A stretch of DNA of 57,534 nt from Bacteroidales bacterium (GCA_024400545.1 JAKSMO010000006.1:1-57534); one strand, 5' to 3'; numbered from the stretch's first letter, positions 16,578-26,126 are shown. The notes: a model not told the origin generated them from the letters alone. A program made the numbers and translations.

Positions 16578-18203
16578 TTATTTTTTCTTCCCGTTGAGGT
16601 TCACTTTGGCCTTTAGTGCCTGCTGCATTTCGGTGTCGTAGGGTAGGGCAATCTTGTAATAGCCGTCGTCGCCATAGAGAGCCAATGCCATAATGGCTTT
16701 GTAGCGATTTCTGATTTCGCTGCCATATTTGCGAATGCATTCGGCATGGCGTTTCAGTCCCTGCTTGTCGGCCTGGCGCAGTATGGTCTCCCATAACTTG
16801 TCGTCCACCATGAAGTGCTTCTCGAACGATTCCATATCGGGATACTGTTTGATAATCGCATCGTAATGGGCAAAAAGGTTGTTGAACATCACCCGTTCGA
16901 GCACCTGCTTGTCAATAAGGCGGTTGAAATAGATCAGGCTGGTGTCGCGCAAATAGGGGAGTGTTACATCGGGCAGGATGCCGCCACCGCCATACACCTT
17001 GCGTCCGTTTTTGGTGAGGTATTCTTCGCTGGAATCCTGCTGGTTGAGCACCGAGTCGGCCATAGTGTAGTCGCTAAGCACTCGGGCAAGGTATTCGCTG
17101 TAGTATTCGTCGCTGCCTTTGTCGTAGGGGCGCTGGATGCAGCGGCCGGAGGGCGAATAGTAGCGGGCAATAGTGAGCAGGATGGCCGAATTGTCGCTCA
17201 GGTCAAACTGGTGCTGCACCAAGCCTTTGCCAAAGCTGCGGTGACCTACGATGGTGCCGCGGTCGTTGTCCTGTATGGCACCCGACACCACTTCGCTAGC
17301 GCTGGCCGAGTGCTCGTTGATGAGCACCGTGAGGCGGCCCTCTTCAAACAAGCCGCCCTTGGTGGCATACACATTATGTCGGCGTTCGTGAGCACCTTGG
17401 GTATATACGATAAGGTCGCCTTGGGGTAGCAGTTCGTCGGCCATTTGTATGGCTCCGTCCAAAACGCCGCCGCCATTGTTGCGCAGGTCGAGCACTAGGT
17501 GCTTCATTCCTTCCTGTGTGAGCTGCAGCAGGGCATTGTGGAACTCGGCCGCCGTGGTGCCGGCAAATCGCGACACGAGAATATAGCCCGTCTCCTTGTC
17601 CATCATCACTGCTGCGGGTACTGATGCGTGATGGATCACATCACGTTTCACTTTCTTTTGTATCAGCTTTTCCGATCCTGCGCGCTGTATGCTCAGTGTC
17701 ACGGTGGTGTATCGAGGGCCACGAATCAGGTCCACCACTCCCGAAGGTTTCTTGGTAAGGCCTGTGCCCGATACCAGCGTGGTGTCCACTTTCATGATAC
17801 GGTCGCCAGGATGAATGCCGGCTTGGGCTGCCGGACTACCAGCAATGACGGTATTGGCATAAACTGTGTCGTTAAGGTAATAAAGTGTCACGCCAATGCC
17901 TTCAAACCGGCCTTGAACCATCTCGGATTCTTTGGCAAAGGCCTCGGGCGAGAGGTAGCAGCTATGTGGGTCGAGGGTGGAGAGCATGGCGTTCATCATC
18001 TGGTCAGTAAGGGAGTCGTAGTCAATCTTGTCCACGTAGCACCCTTCCACCAGTTGCAGCATGGCGTTCATGCGGTCGCTCATCACTCGCTCCTGAATAC
18101 TGCGCTTGTTGACTCGGGGTGTGAGGAGCGATCCTCCCATTAGGCCAACGAGCAGTGCCAGCAGCACTACACCTAGCGAATATGTGGTTTTTTTCTTGGT
18201 CAT
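16578..18203 (-). CDS. S41 family C-terminal processing peptidase (CTP/Prc-like)
   Basis: 541 aa. An N-terminal hydrophobic anchor (residues 9-27) is followed by a tail-specific protease helical region, a PDZ domain at about 95-180 (GIGVTLYYLNDTVYANTV, PAAQAGIHPGDRIMKVD) and the S41 core. The nucleophile Ser lies in NEHSASASEVVSGA and the Lys in RSFGKGLVQ; the LDLRNNGGG strand precedes them. A C-terminal helical extension of about 130 residues follows. The protein should cut exported proteins near their C-termini in the periplasm. Confidence 0.92.
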   Translation of the reverse strand: MTKKKTTYSLGVVLLALLVGLMGGSLLTPRVNKRSIQERVMSDRMNAMLQLVEGCYVDKIDYDSLTDQMMNAMLSTLDPHSCYLSPEAFAKESEMVQGRFEGIGVTLYYLNDTVYANTVIAGSPAAQAGIHPGDRIMKVDTTLVSGTGLTKKPSGVVDLIRGPRYTTVTLSIQRAGSEKLIQKKVKRDVIHHASVPAAVMMDKETGYILVSRFAGTTAAEFHNALLQLTQEGMKHLVLDLRNNGGGVLDGAIQMADELLPQGDLIVYTQGAHERRHNVYATKGGLFEEGRLTVLINEHSASASEVVSGAIQDNDRGTIVGHRSFGKGLVQHQFDLSDNSAILLTIARYYSPSGRCIQRPYDKGSDEYYSEYLARVLSDYTMADSVLNQQDSSEEYLTKNGRKVYGGGGILPDVTLPYLRDTSLIYFNRLIDKQVLERVMFNNLFAHYDAIIKQYPDMESFEKHFMVDDKLWETILRQADKQGLKRHAECIRKYGSEIRNRYKAIMALALYGDDGYYKIALPYDTEMQQALKAKVNLNGKKK

Positions 18204-18257
18204 ATTGCTCTATATAACGGCATGAATGATATTTTCTTGGTGAATTAGATGTTACCA

Positions 18258-18692
18258 TTACTTCTGTTGCATACGTTGCAACGCAACTTGCCATATCTCG
18301 GCATGGTCAAAAGCCAGTGGGGGGATGTCGTCGAAGGCAAACCAGCGTGCGTCTTGGGCGTCGTCGTCCCCTTTTACCTCGGCCAAAGGCACCTCGGCAA
18401 GAAAAGCCACAGTAATGGTGCGTCCGCGCGGGTCACGATCGGGTGCGCTGAAACTTTTCAACTCCTCAAAACGATTGGGAGTGTCGAGGCCGGTTTCCTC
18501 TTTCAGCTCTCTGCGCGCACATTCTTCCAAGGTCTCGTTCTCTTCCAGAAATCCTCCAGGAAAAGCCCACATGCCGGCAAAAGGGTCTTTGCCGCGTTGC
18601 ACCAATAGCAGCCTGCGTTCACCATTGGGTGTCAGCCCTATAATTACGCAGTCGGCAGTTACGGCAGGGCGGGGATATTTGTATGTGTACAT
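18258..18692 (-). CDS. NUDIX hydrolase
   Basis: 144 aa. A full Nudix box is visible from about residue 46 (GGFLEENETLEECARRELKE, then ETGLD), coordinating Mg2+. The fold start has ADCVIIGL and the protein ends with a domain typical of ADP-ribose or 8-oxo-dGTP class enzymes. The substrate cannot be told from sequence. It lies 54 bp after the S41 start region and 29 bp before the fluoride-channel gene end on the same strand. Confidence 0.92.
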   Translation of the reverse strand: MYTYKYPRPAVTADCVIIGLTPNGERRLLLVQRGKDPFAGMWAFPGGFLEENETLEECARRELKEETGLDTPNRFEELKSFSAPDRDPRGRTITVAFLAEVPLAEVKGDDDAQDARWFAFDDIPPLAFDHAEIWQVALQRMQQK

Positions 18693-18721
18693 CTTAAACT
18701 TAACGTTATTTTTATTTCGGA

Positions 18722-19087
18722 CTATGAGAGTAGTTTGATGCCCAAGGCCACGGCACTGAGGCAGATGGCAAGCGACAAGGCCACATATACCATAGCCAGT
18801 ATGGTCTGCCCCGAGCGTAGCATTTCCACCATCTCCAACGAAAATGTGCTAAAAGTGGTGAACCCACCGCAAAACCCTGTGACCAACAGCATGGCCAACT
18901 GCGGATTTTCGTGTTTCGAGATCCAGACAGTAACAAGGCCTATAACTATGCATCCCAAGAAATTGGCCATTAAAGTGTGGATGGGTATGCCCCCTAGCAC
19001 AACAGCATAGCGCTTGAGCCATAACGACAAGCCCCAACGGCACACGCTGCCGCATCCTCCGCCTAAAAACACCCAGATAATAGCCAC
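18722..19087 (-). CDS. crcB: CrcB/Fluc fluoride channel
   Basis: 121 aa, a typical single-domain Fluc subunit with four hydrophobic helices. The conserved GGGCGSVCRWGL opens the protein, and GFCGGFTTFSTFSLE carries the Phe/Thr/Ser signature of the fluoride pore. It works as an antiparallel dimer to export fluoride. Only one copy is seen, so a homodimer is expected. No fluoride riboswitch is recognisable upstream. Confidence 0.93.
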   Translation of the reverse strand: MAIIWVFLGGGCGSVCRWGLSLWLKRYAVVLGGIPIHTLMANFLGCIVIGLVTVWISKHENPQLAMLLVTGFCGGFTTFSTFSLEMVEMLRSGQTILAMVYVALSLAICLSAVALGIKLLS

Positions 19088-19167
19088 TGTTTCAATTAGA
19101 TTAAAGAGTGGGGCGTTTGTCGGCCGTTGATGATAGCCGCTTGGCGCCCCACGCTAATTATTAATGC

Positions 19168-20631
19168 TTAAATTTCGTATGTAGCGCCATCCTTTCCGTC
19201 CTTAACGGTTACGCCCAGGGCACCCAGTGCGTCGCGAATTTTGTCGCTAGTGGCCCAGTCCTTGTTCGACTTGGCCGTGGCGCGCATGTCCAAAATCATC
19301 TGCATCAGTCCGTCGATGAGGGCGGTGTTGTCGCTGCTGGCCTCGTCGCGCAAGCCCATGATGTCAAACACAAAGGTGTCCATCACACCTTTAAGTTCGT
19401 CGATGTCGGCCTGGGTAAGGGTGGCCTTCTTATCGTTCACGGTGTTGATGGTCTTGGCCATATCAAAGAGGATGCTGATCACGATGGGCGTGTTCAGGTC
19501 ATCGTTCATGGCATCGTAGCACTTTTGTCGATATTCCTTTACATCGATACTGCTGGCCTTTGAGGGCTGCAGGCGGCCAAGGGTCTTGTAGGCCTGCATG
19601 AGTCGGTTGTAGCCTTTCTCGGCAGCTATGAGGGCCTCGTTGCTGAAGTCAACGGTGCTGCGGTAGTGTGCCTGCAGAATGAAGAAACGGATGGTCATGG
19701 GTGAGTATGCCTGATCCAGCAGTTTGTGGCTGCCGGTGAAGAACTCGTCGAGGGTGATGAAATTGCCCAGCGATTTTCCCATTTTCTGACCATTGATGGT
19801 GATCATGTTGTTGTGCATCCAATATTTGCACGGGCCGTGGCCGCAAACCGAAGTTTGTTGCGCAATTTCGCTCTCGTGGTGGGGGAACATGAGGTCCATG
19901 CCGCCACCGTGAATGTCGAATGTTTCGCCCAAATACTTGGTGCCCATGGCAGTGCACTCGGTGTGCCAGCCGGGGAAACCCACGCTCCAAGGCGAGTTCC
20001 AGCGCATAATGTGTTCGGGAGCGGCTTTTTTCCAAAGGGCAAAGTCGGCAGTGTCACGCTTCTCAGTCTGACCGTCAAGCTCGCGGGTGGTGGAGAGCAT
20101 CTCGTCAATCACACGGCCGCTCAAACGTCCATAGCATTTAAAATCTTCATGATATTTGCGCACGTCAAAATAAACGCTGCCGTTGCTCACATAGGCATAG
20201 CCGGCATCCAGAATTTTCTGAACCAGCTCAATCTGTTCCAGAATATGGCCGCTGGCATGGGGCTCGATGCTGGGGCGCAGCACGTTGAGTGCATCCATAG
20301 CTTTGTGGTAGCGGTTGGTGTAGTATTGAGCCACTTCCATGGGTTCGAGCTGTTCGAGGCGGGCTTTCTTTGCAATCTTGTCCTCGCCTTCGTCGGCATC
20401 GTGCTCCAGGTGTCCCACATCGGTGATGTTGCGCACATAGCGTACCTTGTAGCCAATATGTTGCAGATAGCGAAACAGAACGTCAAAAGTGATGGCCGGA
20501 CGAGCATGGCCCAGATGGCCGTCGCCATATACAGTAGGGCCGCACACATACATGCCTACATGGTCGGGAGTGAGCGGTTTGAAAAGCTCTTTCTGATGCG
20601 AAAGGGTATTGTAAATCAACAATTGTTGCAT
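19168..20631 (-). CDS. cysS: cysteinyl-tRNA synthetase
   Basis: 487 aa, full length. The class I signature HIGH appears as HLGHARP, preceded by [12 protein letters not shown] with the zinc-binding Cys. A second zinc segment is WHTECTAMG, followed by [15 protein letters not shown]. The KMSKS loop appears as KMGKSLGN. The C-terminal helical tRNA-binding part is complete. An inverted repeat (GTGGGGCG 19108-19115 and CGCCCCAC 19145-19152) lies downstream of the stop, before crcB. Confidence 0.96.
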   Translation of the reverse strand: MQQLLIYNTLSHQKELFKPLTPDHVGMYVCGPTVYGDGHLGHARPAITFDVLFRYLQHIGYKVRYVRNITDVGHLEHDADEGEDKIAKKARLEQLEPMEVAQYYTNRYHKAMDALNVLRPSIEPHASGHILEQIELVQKILDAGYAYVSNGSVYFDVRKYHEDFKCYGRLSGRVIDEMLSTTRELDGQTEKRDTADFALWKKAAPEHIMRWNSPWSVGFPGWHTECTAMGTKYLGETFDIHGGGMDLMFPHHESEIAQQTSVCGHGPCKYWMHNNMITINGQKMGKSLGNFITLDEFFTGSHKLLDQAYSPMTIRFFILQAHYRSTVDFSNEALIAAEKGYNRLMQAYKTLGRLQPSKASSIDVKEYRQKCYDAMNDDLNTPIVISILFDMAKTINTVNDKKATLTQADIDELKGVMDTFVFDIMGLRDEASSDNTALIDGLMQMILDMRATAKSNKDWATSDKIRDALGALGVTVKDGKDGATYEI

Positions 20632-20655
20632 AATAATGTATATTTATTTTTTTTG

Positions 20656-20663
20656 CAAAAATA
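20656..20663 (-). promoter_or_regulatory. -7 box upstream of cysS
   Basis: Minus strand TATTTTTG matches TAnnTTTG and lies 25 bases from the cysS ATG. Confidence 0.7.
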
Positions 20664-20782
20664 CAACTTTTTTTTGAATATCGCTCAAAAAAGCGTCAGT
20701 AGGCAAACTAAGCGCCATAAATGACTCATTTTTTCGAGCCGAAGCGGTTCTTTCCCACTCCACTCCCACTCCACTCCCGCCC

Positions 20783-20895
20783 TAGTTCCACTCGTTACAC
20801 CATAGTTATACCTTAGTTATTCTATACTTATTCTATTACTAATAGGATAAATATAGTATATATATAGTATAACTATAGTATAACGAGTGGAGCTA
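20783..20895. repeat. 113-bp palindromic AT-rich element (copy 1)
   Basis: The arms 20783-20811 and 20867-20895 are complementary over 29 bp with about three mismatches (they contain CCACTCGTTA and TAACGAGTGG). The inner part is also imperfectly palindromic, built of TATACT/AGTATA words, with a centre CTAATAGGATAA. The left flank repeats CACTCC several times. A related copy lies at 42800-42893 and a GGAG-rich fragment near 8020-8066. No ORF is inside, so it behaves like a miniature inverted-repeat element. The rest of 20664-21289 shows no gene. Confidence 0.6.
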
Positions 20896-21289
20896 CTACG
20901 GAACTGAGGTGATGCAAAGCACCAAATAAAATTTGGCAATTCAGAAATTCTATGTATATTTGCACTTGTGATGCTAGTGCGTTTAGTATCGTAATTAATT
21001 GAGAAAGTGCATTATGCGCTTTATTCCTCAACGGTAAAACTGGACATTTTACAAAAAAAGTAGGAATAAAGTCAGTTGATGCGCTCCTTTGGTTTGTATT
21101 CGTATATCCTTTACGATACACCATGTGGGGCTTTTCATCTTGACCTTATTTTACTTTTTGGGGAGTCCAGCCCTACCGTTGAAAATATGGTTCGTAATGG
21201 ATGGCTCCACGACTTTCTTTTTGTATCTCCAACTCTCGAGCCAGGTTGGAAACAAAAAGTTGCGCCCGACACGAATTAGGGAAATGGCT

Positions 21290-22030
21290 ATGAACCATAA
21301 AGTGGTAAAAATCATTTTGTTGCTTTTATGTGTTATGACAATGTCATCTTGTAAAGATGAAATCAAACTAAAAGAATCTTCCAAAACTTTATACCGAGGG
21401 GAAGTGTATGAAATAGAGTTGACTTCCAAATCTCCGATTTCATATTCGGTGTTGGATGATTTTATTGTTGGTCGTCCTATGATTAGTATAGAAATGGATT
21501 TGGGTAATGAACATTCTAGAACTGTGCAAGCAAAGCATGTTGGTAGCACTCAGGTTATTTTTACAAATGATGAGGACACGAAAGTGTTTTATGTGACAGT
21601 TGCTCCGCGCTACCATACATATGCCGAACCTCAAATCGCTTTTGGCGATACTAAGTCACAGGTAATAGCAGCTTTAGGAACTCCAGATGTAGACTTGTCT
21701 AGTGGCATTGGATACGCAAATTATTCTAATAATTGTCAGCTTATCATCACTTTCGAGAATGATATGGTGGCTAATTATGCAGTTGTGGTGCCAGCTTTGC
21801 ATGCTTCAGAATTAACTGACTTTTTGATTGAAAGGTATGAATTATTGGGAGTGTCTGACGGAATCTCTATTTTCTATAATCATGACAAATCTGTCGCAAT
21901 TGCAAAACAAGTCAATGATGATGGGAATGTGATGGTTACATATTTGCCGTTCCCTCAGACCAAGTCGTTGGCTGGCATTTTAGATATTCTTAATAAGACG
22001 GTTCTGAATTCGATTTCCAAGAAACTCTAG
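21290..22030 (+). CDS. lipoprotein of unknown function
   Basis: 246 aa from ATG 21290, chosen because AGGGA lies about 7 bases upstream and the N-terminus then reads as a clean lipoprotein signal (MNHKVVKIILLLLCVMTMSSC, Cys near 21). The open frame continues far upstream to 21089 but that part is not protein-like. The mature region begins with a beta-rich segment (about 25-110, Ig-like in look). Residues about 120-240 carry GDTKSQVIAALGTPD, reminiscent of SmpA/BamE-type small domains. Base composition is more AT-rich than the flanking core genes. Confidence 0.6.
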   Translation: MNHKVVKIILLLLCVMTMSSCKDEIKLKESSKTLYRGEVYEIELTSKSPISYSVLDDFIVGRPMISIEMDLGNEHSRTVQAKHVGSTQVIFTNDEDTKVFYVTVAPRYHTYAEPQIAFGDTKSQVIAALGTPDVDLSSGIGYANYSNNCQLIITFENDMVANYAVVVPALHASELTDFLIERYELLGVSDGISIFYNHDKSVAIAKQVNDDGNVMVTYLPFPQTKSLAGILDILNKTVLNSISKKL

Positions 22031-22056
22031 CTTTTAGTTTCGTTCTCCGTTCTCAT

Positions 22057-22223
22057 GGATGTTCTGACTGCTAGCCGTTGTGTCGGATTTGCAATCCGAC
22101 ACATTGTACTATAAGGATTTGCAATCCGCATCAACTTCCTATTCCAATAAGGAGTAATAAGTTGGCGGATTGTAAATTCGTCCTCACGGATGTTCTGACT
22201 GCTAGCCGTTGTGTCGGATTTGC
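22057..22223. repeat. 36-bp direct repeat with rotational-symmetry core
   Basis: An identical 36-bp segment (beginning GGATGTTCTGACTGCTAGCC) occurs at 22057-22092 and 22188-22223. The first copy runs into the near-perfect palindrome GTCGGATTTGCAATCCGAC (22082-22100). Between them GGATTTGCAATCC and GGCGGATTGTAAATTCG repeat the GGATT/AATCC word. It resembles REP-type extragenic repeats. No gene is seen in 22031-22295. Confidence 0.6.
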
Positions 22224-22295
22224 TAAAAAGTGTCGCGGTGCGCAATAAATGTCGGTGTGTTTCGTTATGTTGTGTAAGTATTAAAGGAGATAATC

Positions 22296-23324
22296 ATGGG
22301 ACACAATTTAGCGGATTTGATAATGCGATTCAGGGCGTTGGGCATTGGCGAGCAGATAGATTATGACAAGTTCTATCTGTACTCAATCATTACTCACTCA
22401 ACTGCTATTGAGGGTTCTACGATTACTGAGATTGAGAACAGGTTGCTATTTGACGAGGGGATAAGTGCCCGAGGAAAGAGCATGATGGAGCAACTGATGA
22501 ACATCGACTTGCGCCAGGCTTATGCCGAAGCGGTGACGATGGCTAAGCGGCATGATGACATTTCGGTGAATATGCTTTGTCATTTGTCGTCGCTGGTGAT
22601 GCAACATACTGGGGCTGAGTACTCAACGGCTTTGGGTAATTTCTCTGTGGCAAAAGGCGACCTAAGGCTGCTGAATGTGAGCGCAGGTTTTGGCGGCAGA
22701 TCGTATCTGAGCTATAATAAGGTGCCTCAATACTTAGAGAATTTCTGCCAAATGATAAATAAGGCAAGGCATGAGGTTGATTCAAGCAACATAGAAGCCG
22801 TCTATCAGCTCAGTTTCGACGCTCATTATCATTTGGTTACAATTCATCCTTGGGCTGATGGGAATGGCCGGATGGCACGACTGCTGATGAATTATATTCA
22901 ATTCGAATTCGACCTTGTGCCTTCGAAAATTGACAAAGAAGCCAAGGCTGATTATATTCAAGCCCTAGAGGATGCTAGAGAGGAAGACAGCCTGCAACCT
23001 TTCCGCCAGTTCATGGCCGAGCATCATGCGCAGAATCTGAGTAGAATAATAGATGAGTTTGAGGCTTCTATTGACGATCCTATCTCTTTGAGGAAACAAG
23101 AAAGTAACCAGAAAAGTAACCAGAAAAGTAACCAGAAAAGTAACCAGAAAATTCTAGAAGCCATCCGCAGCAATCCAAGGATCACCATCAAAGAACTGCA
23201 GGTGATAGCCGGTCTGTCGGAAAGTGGTGTGAAGAAGGTGCTGAAGCGCCTACGAGAAGAAGGGAAAGTGTGCAGGGTTGGTTCCGACAAGGGCGGATAC
23301 TGGAAAGATATGAGTGACGATTAG
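22296..23324 (+). CDS. Fic family AMP-transferase with N-terminal inhibitory helix
   Basis: 342 aa. The inhibitory motif (S/T)xxxE(G/N) is STAIEG (35-40), typical of class II Fic proteins that are auto-inhibited from the N-terminus. The catalytic loop is HPWADGNGR (184-192), matching HPFxxGNGR. A C-terminal winged helix (about 290-335, ITIKELQVIAGLSESGVKKV) likely binds DNA or a partner. A linker of SNQK repeats joins the two. Fic enzymes attach AMP or related groups to target hydroxyls. The target is unknown. The flanks are repeat-rich, as in an accessory locus. Confidence 0.93.
   Translation: MGHNLADLIMRFRALGIGEQIDYDKFYLYSIITHSTAIEGSTITEIENRLLFDEGISARGKSMMEQLMNIDLRQAYAEAVTMAKRHDDISVNMLCHLSSLVMQHTGAEYSTALGNFSVAKGDLRLLNVSAGFGGRSYLSYNKVPQYLENFCQMINKARHEVDSSNIEAVYQLSFDAHYHLVTIHPWADGNGRMARLLMNYIQFEFDLVPSKIDKEAKADYIQALEDAREEDSLQPFRQFMAEHHAQNLSRIIDEFEASIDDPISLRKQESNQKSNQKSNQKSNQKILEAIRSNPRITIKELQVIAGLSESGVKKVLKRLREEGKVCRVGSDKGGYWKDMSDD
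23103..23150 (+). repeat. four perfect 12-bp tandem repeats inside the Fic gene
   Basis: AGTAACCAGAAA is repeated four times without a mismatch and encodes SNQK four times in the linker between the Fic domain and the winged helix. The unit is a multiple of three, so slippage changes linker length without breaking the frame. Confidence 0.9.
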
Positions 23325-23330
23325 TTGTTT

Positions 23331-23403
23331 GGCGGATTAATCGCTTAGATGCTTAGTTGCTGAAGCAACGCTTAAGAGTCGTCTCCGAGGATGTTAATCC
23401 GCC
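23331..23403. repeat. 73-bp nested inverted repeat after the Fic gene
   Basis: Outer arms are GGCGGATTAA (23331-23340) and TTAATCCGCC (23394-23403). The inside holds GCTTAGTTGCTGAAGCAACG, the core seen in the repeats at 26815 and 53124. It starts 7 bases past the fic stop and might also stop transcription. The rest of the spacer to 23583 has no gene. Confidence 0.55.
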
Positions 23404-23583
23404 CCGATATATTGTGAGAACTTGCAATCAGCATTGATACAGATTTTGTTTTAGTATGCGGCAATCAAAGTGTTTCCGACACTTGGCTGGCGCAGTTTTC
23501 GGCCTCGGTGTATTCGGGGCTGGCAGCGCTGCTTTTTAAAAAAACGGCACAAAAAACAATAATATAGTAATATTATCGTTATC

Positions 23584-25158
23584 ATGGTTATGTTTAGATA
23601 TAAGTACATATTTACCATTGTTGTGCTGATGCTTCCTGCCCTCAGCTGGGCGCAGTATTCGGTGGACAATAAGAAGGCCGCTGCCGAGTTTGAAAAGGGG
23701 CAGATGCTGCTAGATGCTCAGCCACTCAAGGCTTTAGAACATTTTGAAAAGGCGTTGAAGATTGAGCCTAACTTTGCCGAGGTACGGCTGACCATGGCGG
23801 CCTGGGCTTTGGGTCACGACAGCTTGGATATTGCCGAGGAACAGTTGCGCGCTTTTTTGCAGGCCGACAAAGGCAAGCACAAGCGTTGGGCAGCCGGAGC
23901 AGAGCATGATTTGCAATGCATTGCTTTCCGCCGCCAGGCTTTGGCCAACCCCGTGCCATTCAACCCTGAAAATATGGGTGCCGCGGTGAATAGTGCCGAC
24001 GATGAATATCTGCCAACCCTTACTGCCGACGGAAAGACTTTGATTTTTACTCGTTATAACAGACCTTCGATGGCTGAGGATTTTTTCCAGAGCCGAAGTG
24101 TGAACGGGGCTTGGGCCAGAGCAGTGCGCATGGCCGAGCCGTTGAACTCGGCGGAGAACGAAGGCGCGGGCTGCATTTCGCAGGATGGTCGCATTCTTTA
24201 TTTTACGGCTTGTGGCCGTCAGGATGGAGCCGGCCGTTGCGATTTGTATATTTCGTATCGTAAAGGTAATGGGTGGAGCATACCCCAGAATTTGGGTCCG
24301 GCAGTGAACACTAGCGCGTGGGAGTCGCAGCCCTGCTTGTCGATTGATGGCAAGACCCTGTATTTTGTCAGCAACCGCGATGGCGGCCAGGGCGGTATGG
24401 ACATCTGGCGCAGCACTTTGGTGGAGGGCAGATGGACCAAACCGGTGAATATGGGTCCCGGAATCAATACCAAAGGTGATGAGAAGAGCCCCTTTGTGTC
24501 GTTTGACGATCAGCGTCTTTATTTCTCGAGCAATGGTTTGATAGGCATGGGTGGCCTGGACCTCTTTGTGTGCAGTCGCACTAGCGACAGCACTTGGGGA
24601 GAGCCGCAGAATTTGGGCTATCCAATCAACACTTTGGGCGACGAGAGTTCGCTGATAGTGAGTCCCGACGGCCAGACGGCCATCTTCTCCAGCGATAAGT
24701 TTGGCGGCCAAGGCGGTTTAGACCTTTACAGTTTTGCCCTGCCCGAGGCCGTGCGCCCCGAACCGGTGGAATATAAAGAGGAAATCACCGAGTTGGTGCC
24801 CGAGCTGGAGGTTGGCGAGAGCGTGACGCTGGAGAATGTGTTCTTCCAGACTGGCAAGTCCACCCTTCTTGAGGTGTCGATTGTTGAGCTTGACAAGGTG
24901 GTTGAGATGATGCAGAAGAATCCCACCATCCGCATCCAGCTGGGTGGTCACACCGACAATGTGGGCAACGAGGCCGCTAACCAGAAACTCTCTGAGCAGC
25001 GTGCCAAGGCAGTGTATGACTATCTTATCCGCCAGGGTGTTAAGGCCGAGCGAATGTCGTATAAGGGCTATGGCCAGACCCAGCCCGTGGCCGACAACGA
25101 CACCCCCGAGGGCCGAAGGAAGAACCGCAGAACAGAGTTTACGATTGTTGAGAAATAG
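23584..25158 (+). CDS. OmpA-family outer-membrane protein with TPR and PD40 propeller (PorE-like)
   Basis: 524 aa. The order is signal peptide (to about residue 23), one or two TPR repeats (about 30-115), a PD40/WD40-like propeller (about 130-390, with repeated DGKTLYF/DGRILYF and GGQGGMDIW/GGLDLF strands) and a C-terminal OmpA peptidoglycan-binding domain (about 410-524, GGHTDNVGNEAANQKLSEQR). The same order occurs in PorE of the T9SS, except that PorE also has a CRD-like domain, not evident here. A T9SS cargo gene follows two genes on. It should anchor an outer-membrane complex to peptidoglycan. The PorE assignment is tentative. Confidence 0.88.
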   Translation: MVMFRYKYIFTIVVLMLPALSWAQYSVDNKKAAAEFEKGQMLLDAQPLKALEHFEKALKIEPNFAEVRLTMAAWALGHDSLDIAEEQLRAFLQADKGKHKRWAAGAEHDLQCIAFRRQALANPVPFNPENMGAAVNSADDEYLPTLTADGKTLIFTRYNRPSMAEDFFQSRSVNGAWARAVRMAEPLNSAENEGAGCISQDGRILYFTACGRQDGAGRCDLYISYRKGNGWSIPQNLGPAVNTSAWESQPCLSIDGKTLYFVSNRDGGQGGMDIWRSTLVEGRWTKPVNMGPGINTKGDEKSPFVSFDDQRLYFSSNGLIGMGGLDLFVCSRTSDSTWGEPQNLGYPINTLGDESSLIVSPDGQTAIFSSDKFGGQGGLDLYSFALPEAVRPEPVEYKEEITELVPELEVGESVTLENVFFQTGKSTLLEVSIVELDKVVEMMQKNPTIRIQLGGHTDNVGNEAANQKLSEQRAKAVYDYLIRQGVKAERMSYKGYGQTQPVADNDTPEGRRKNRRTEFTIVEK

Positions 25159-25268
25159 AGAAAATTGTTGATTTGTTGATTTGAAGTTTGTTGATTTGAT
25201 TAGAGTTAGCCACGGTTTACCAATCACAGTTCACAAATATAACGAATAGTAAATAAAAACGCAATGAT

Positions 25269-25952
25269 ATGAAAAAGAAAGTTGTGATTTTGACAGGTGC
25301 CGGCATCAGTGCCGAAAGCGGTATCAGCACCTTCCGCGACAGCGACGGCCTGTGGGAGCAGTACCGTGTGGAGGATGTGGCCACTTACGATGCCTATTTG
25401 CGCAACCCCGAGCTGGTGCTCAACTTCTACAACGAGCGCCGCCGTCAGCTATTTGCTGTCAAGCCCAACGAAGGCCACCGCCAATTGGTGCGGCTGGAAG
25501 AGAAATACGACGTGCATATCATCACCCAGAATATCGACAATCTGCACGAGCAGGCAGGCTCTACCCATGTGCTGCATCTGCATGGTGAGCTGACCAAAGC
25601 CCGCAGCGACAAGGACGACAGCCTGATTGTGGAGATTGGCGACCGCGACATCTGTTTGGGCGACAAAGCCCCCGATGGTGCGCAGCTGCGTCCGCATATC
25701 GTGTGGTTTGGCGAGGCTGTGCCCAACATCGAGCCCGCTGCCGCACTCTGCGAGGAGGCCGACTACTTTGTGGTTATCGGCACCTCCATGAATGTGTATC
25801 CCGCTGCCGGGCTCATTCATTATGTGCCCAAGGGTGTGCCTTGCTATTTGGTTGACCCCAAGGCTGTGCCCATCTCGCGCCCCATCACCATTGTGCAGGA
25901 AAAGGCCGGCACGGGTGTGAAAAAAGTGGTGGATGAATTGTTGGCTCAATAA
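25269..25952 (+). CDS. cobB: Sir2-family NAD-dependent protein deacylase (CobB-like)
   Basis: 227 aa. NAD motifs GAGISAESGISTFR (10-23) and TQNIDNLH (86-93) are present, with the catalytic His105 in HLHGEL. Tyr54 and Arg57 (YNERR) form the YxxR pair that in SIRT5 and E. coli CobB accepts succinyl- or malonyl-lysine. The CxxC zinc pairs found in many sirtuins are absent. It should remove acyl groups from lysines in the cytoplasm. Whether it deacetylates as well cannot be judged. Confidence 0.93.
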   Translation: MKKKVVILTGAGISAESGISTFRDSDGLWEQYRVEDVATYDAYLRNPELVLNFYNERRRQLFAVKPNEGHRQLVRLEEKYDVHIITQNIDNLHEQAGSTHVLHLHGELTKARSDKDDSLIVEIGDRDICLGDKAPDGAQLRPHIVWFGEAVPNIEPAAALCEEADYFVVIGTSMNVYPAAGLIHYVPKGVPCYLVDPKAVPISRPITIVQEKAGTGVKKVVDELLAQ

Positions 25953-25979
25953 AGGACTGGAAGAAGTATTTTGAATTGA

Positions 25980-26060
25980 AAATAAAAAATAAAAAGTGGC
26001 TGACGCTGCAAAACTCTTTATTTTTTATTCTTAATTTTAAAATTGAAATCCTCACCGATC
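25980..26060 (+). terminator. AT-rich inverted repeat after sirtuin gene
   Basis: AATAAAAAATAAAAAG and CTTTATTTTTTATT form a stem about 30 bases after the cobB stop, with reversed copies of AATTGAAAAT/ATTTTAAAATTG outside it. It is a likely transcription end, though a plain AT-rich repeat is possible. Beyond it the words GATCACAGTT and GATTACAGTTTAC repeat up to the next gene. Confidence 0.4.
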
Positions 26061-26126
26061 ACAGTTCACCGATCACAGATTACAGTTTACTAACATATTA
26101 ATTATTAACAATAAATAATCAAAAAC

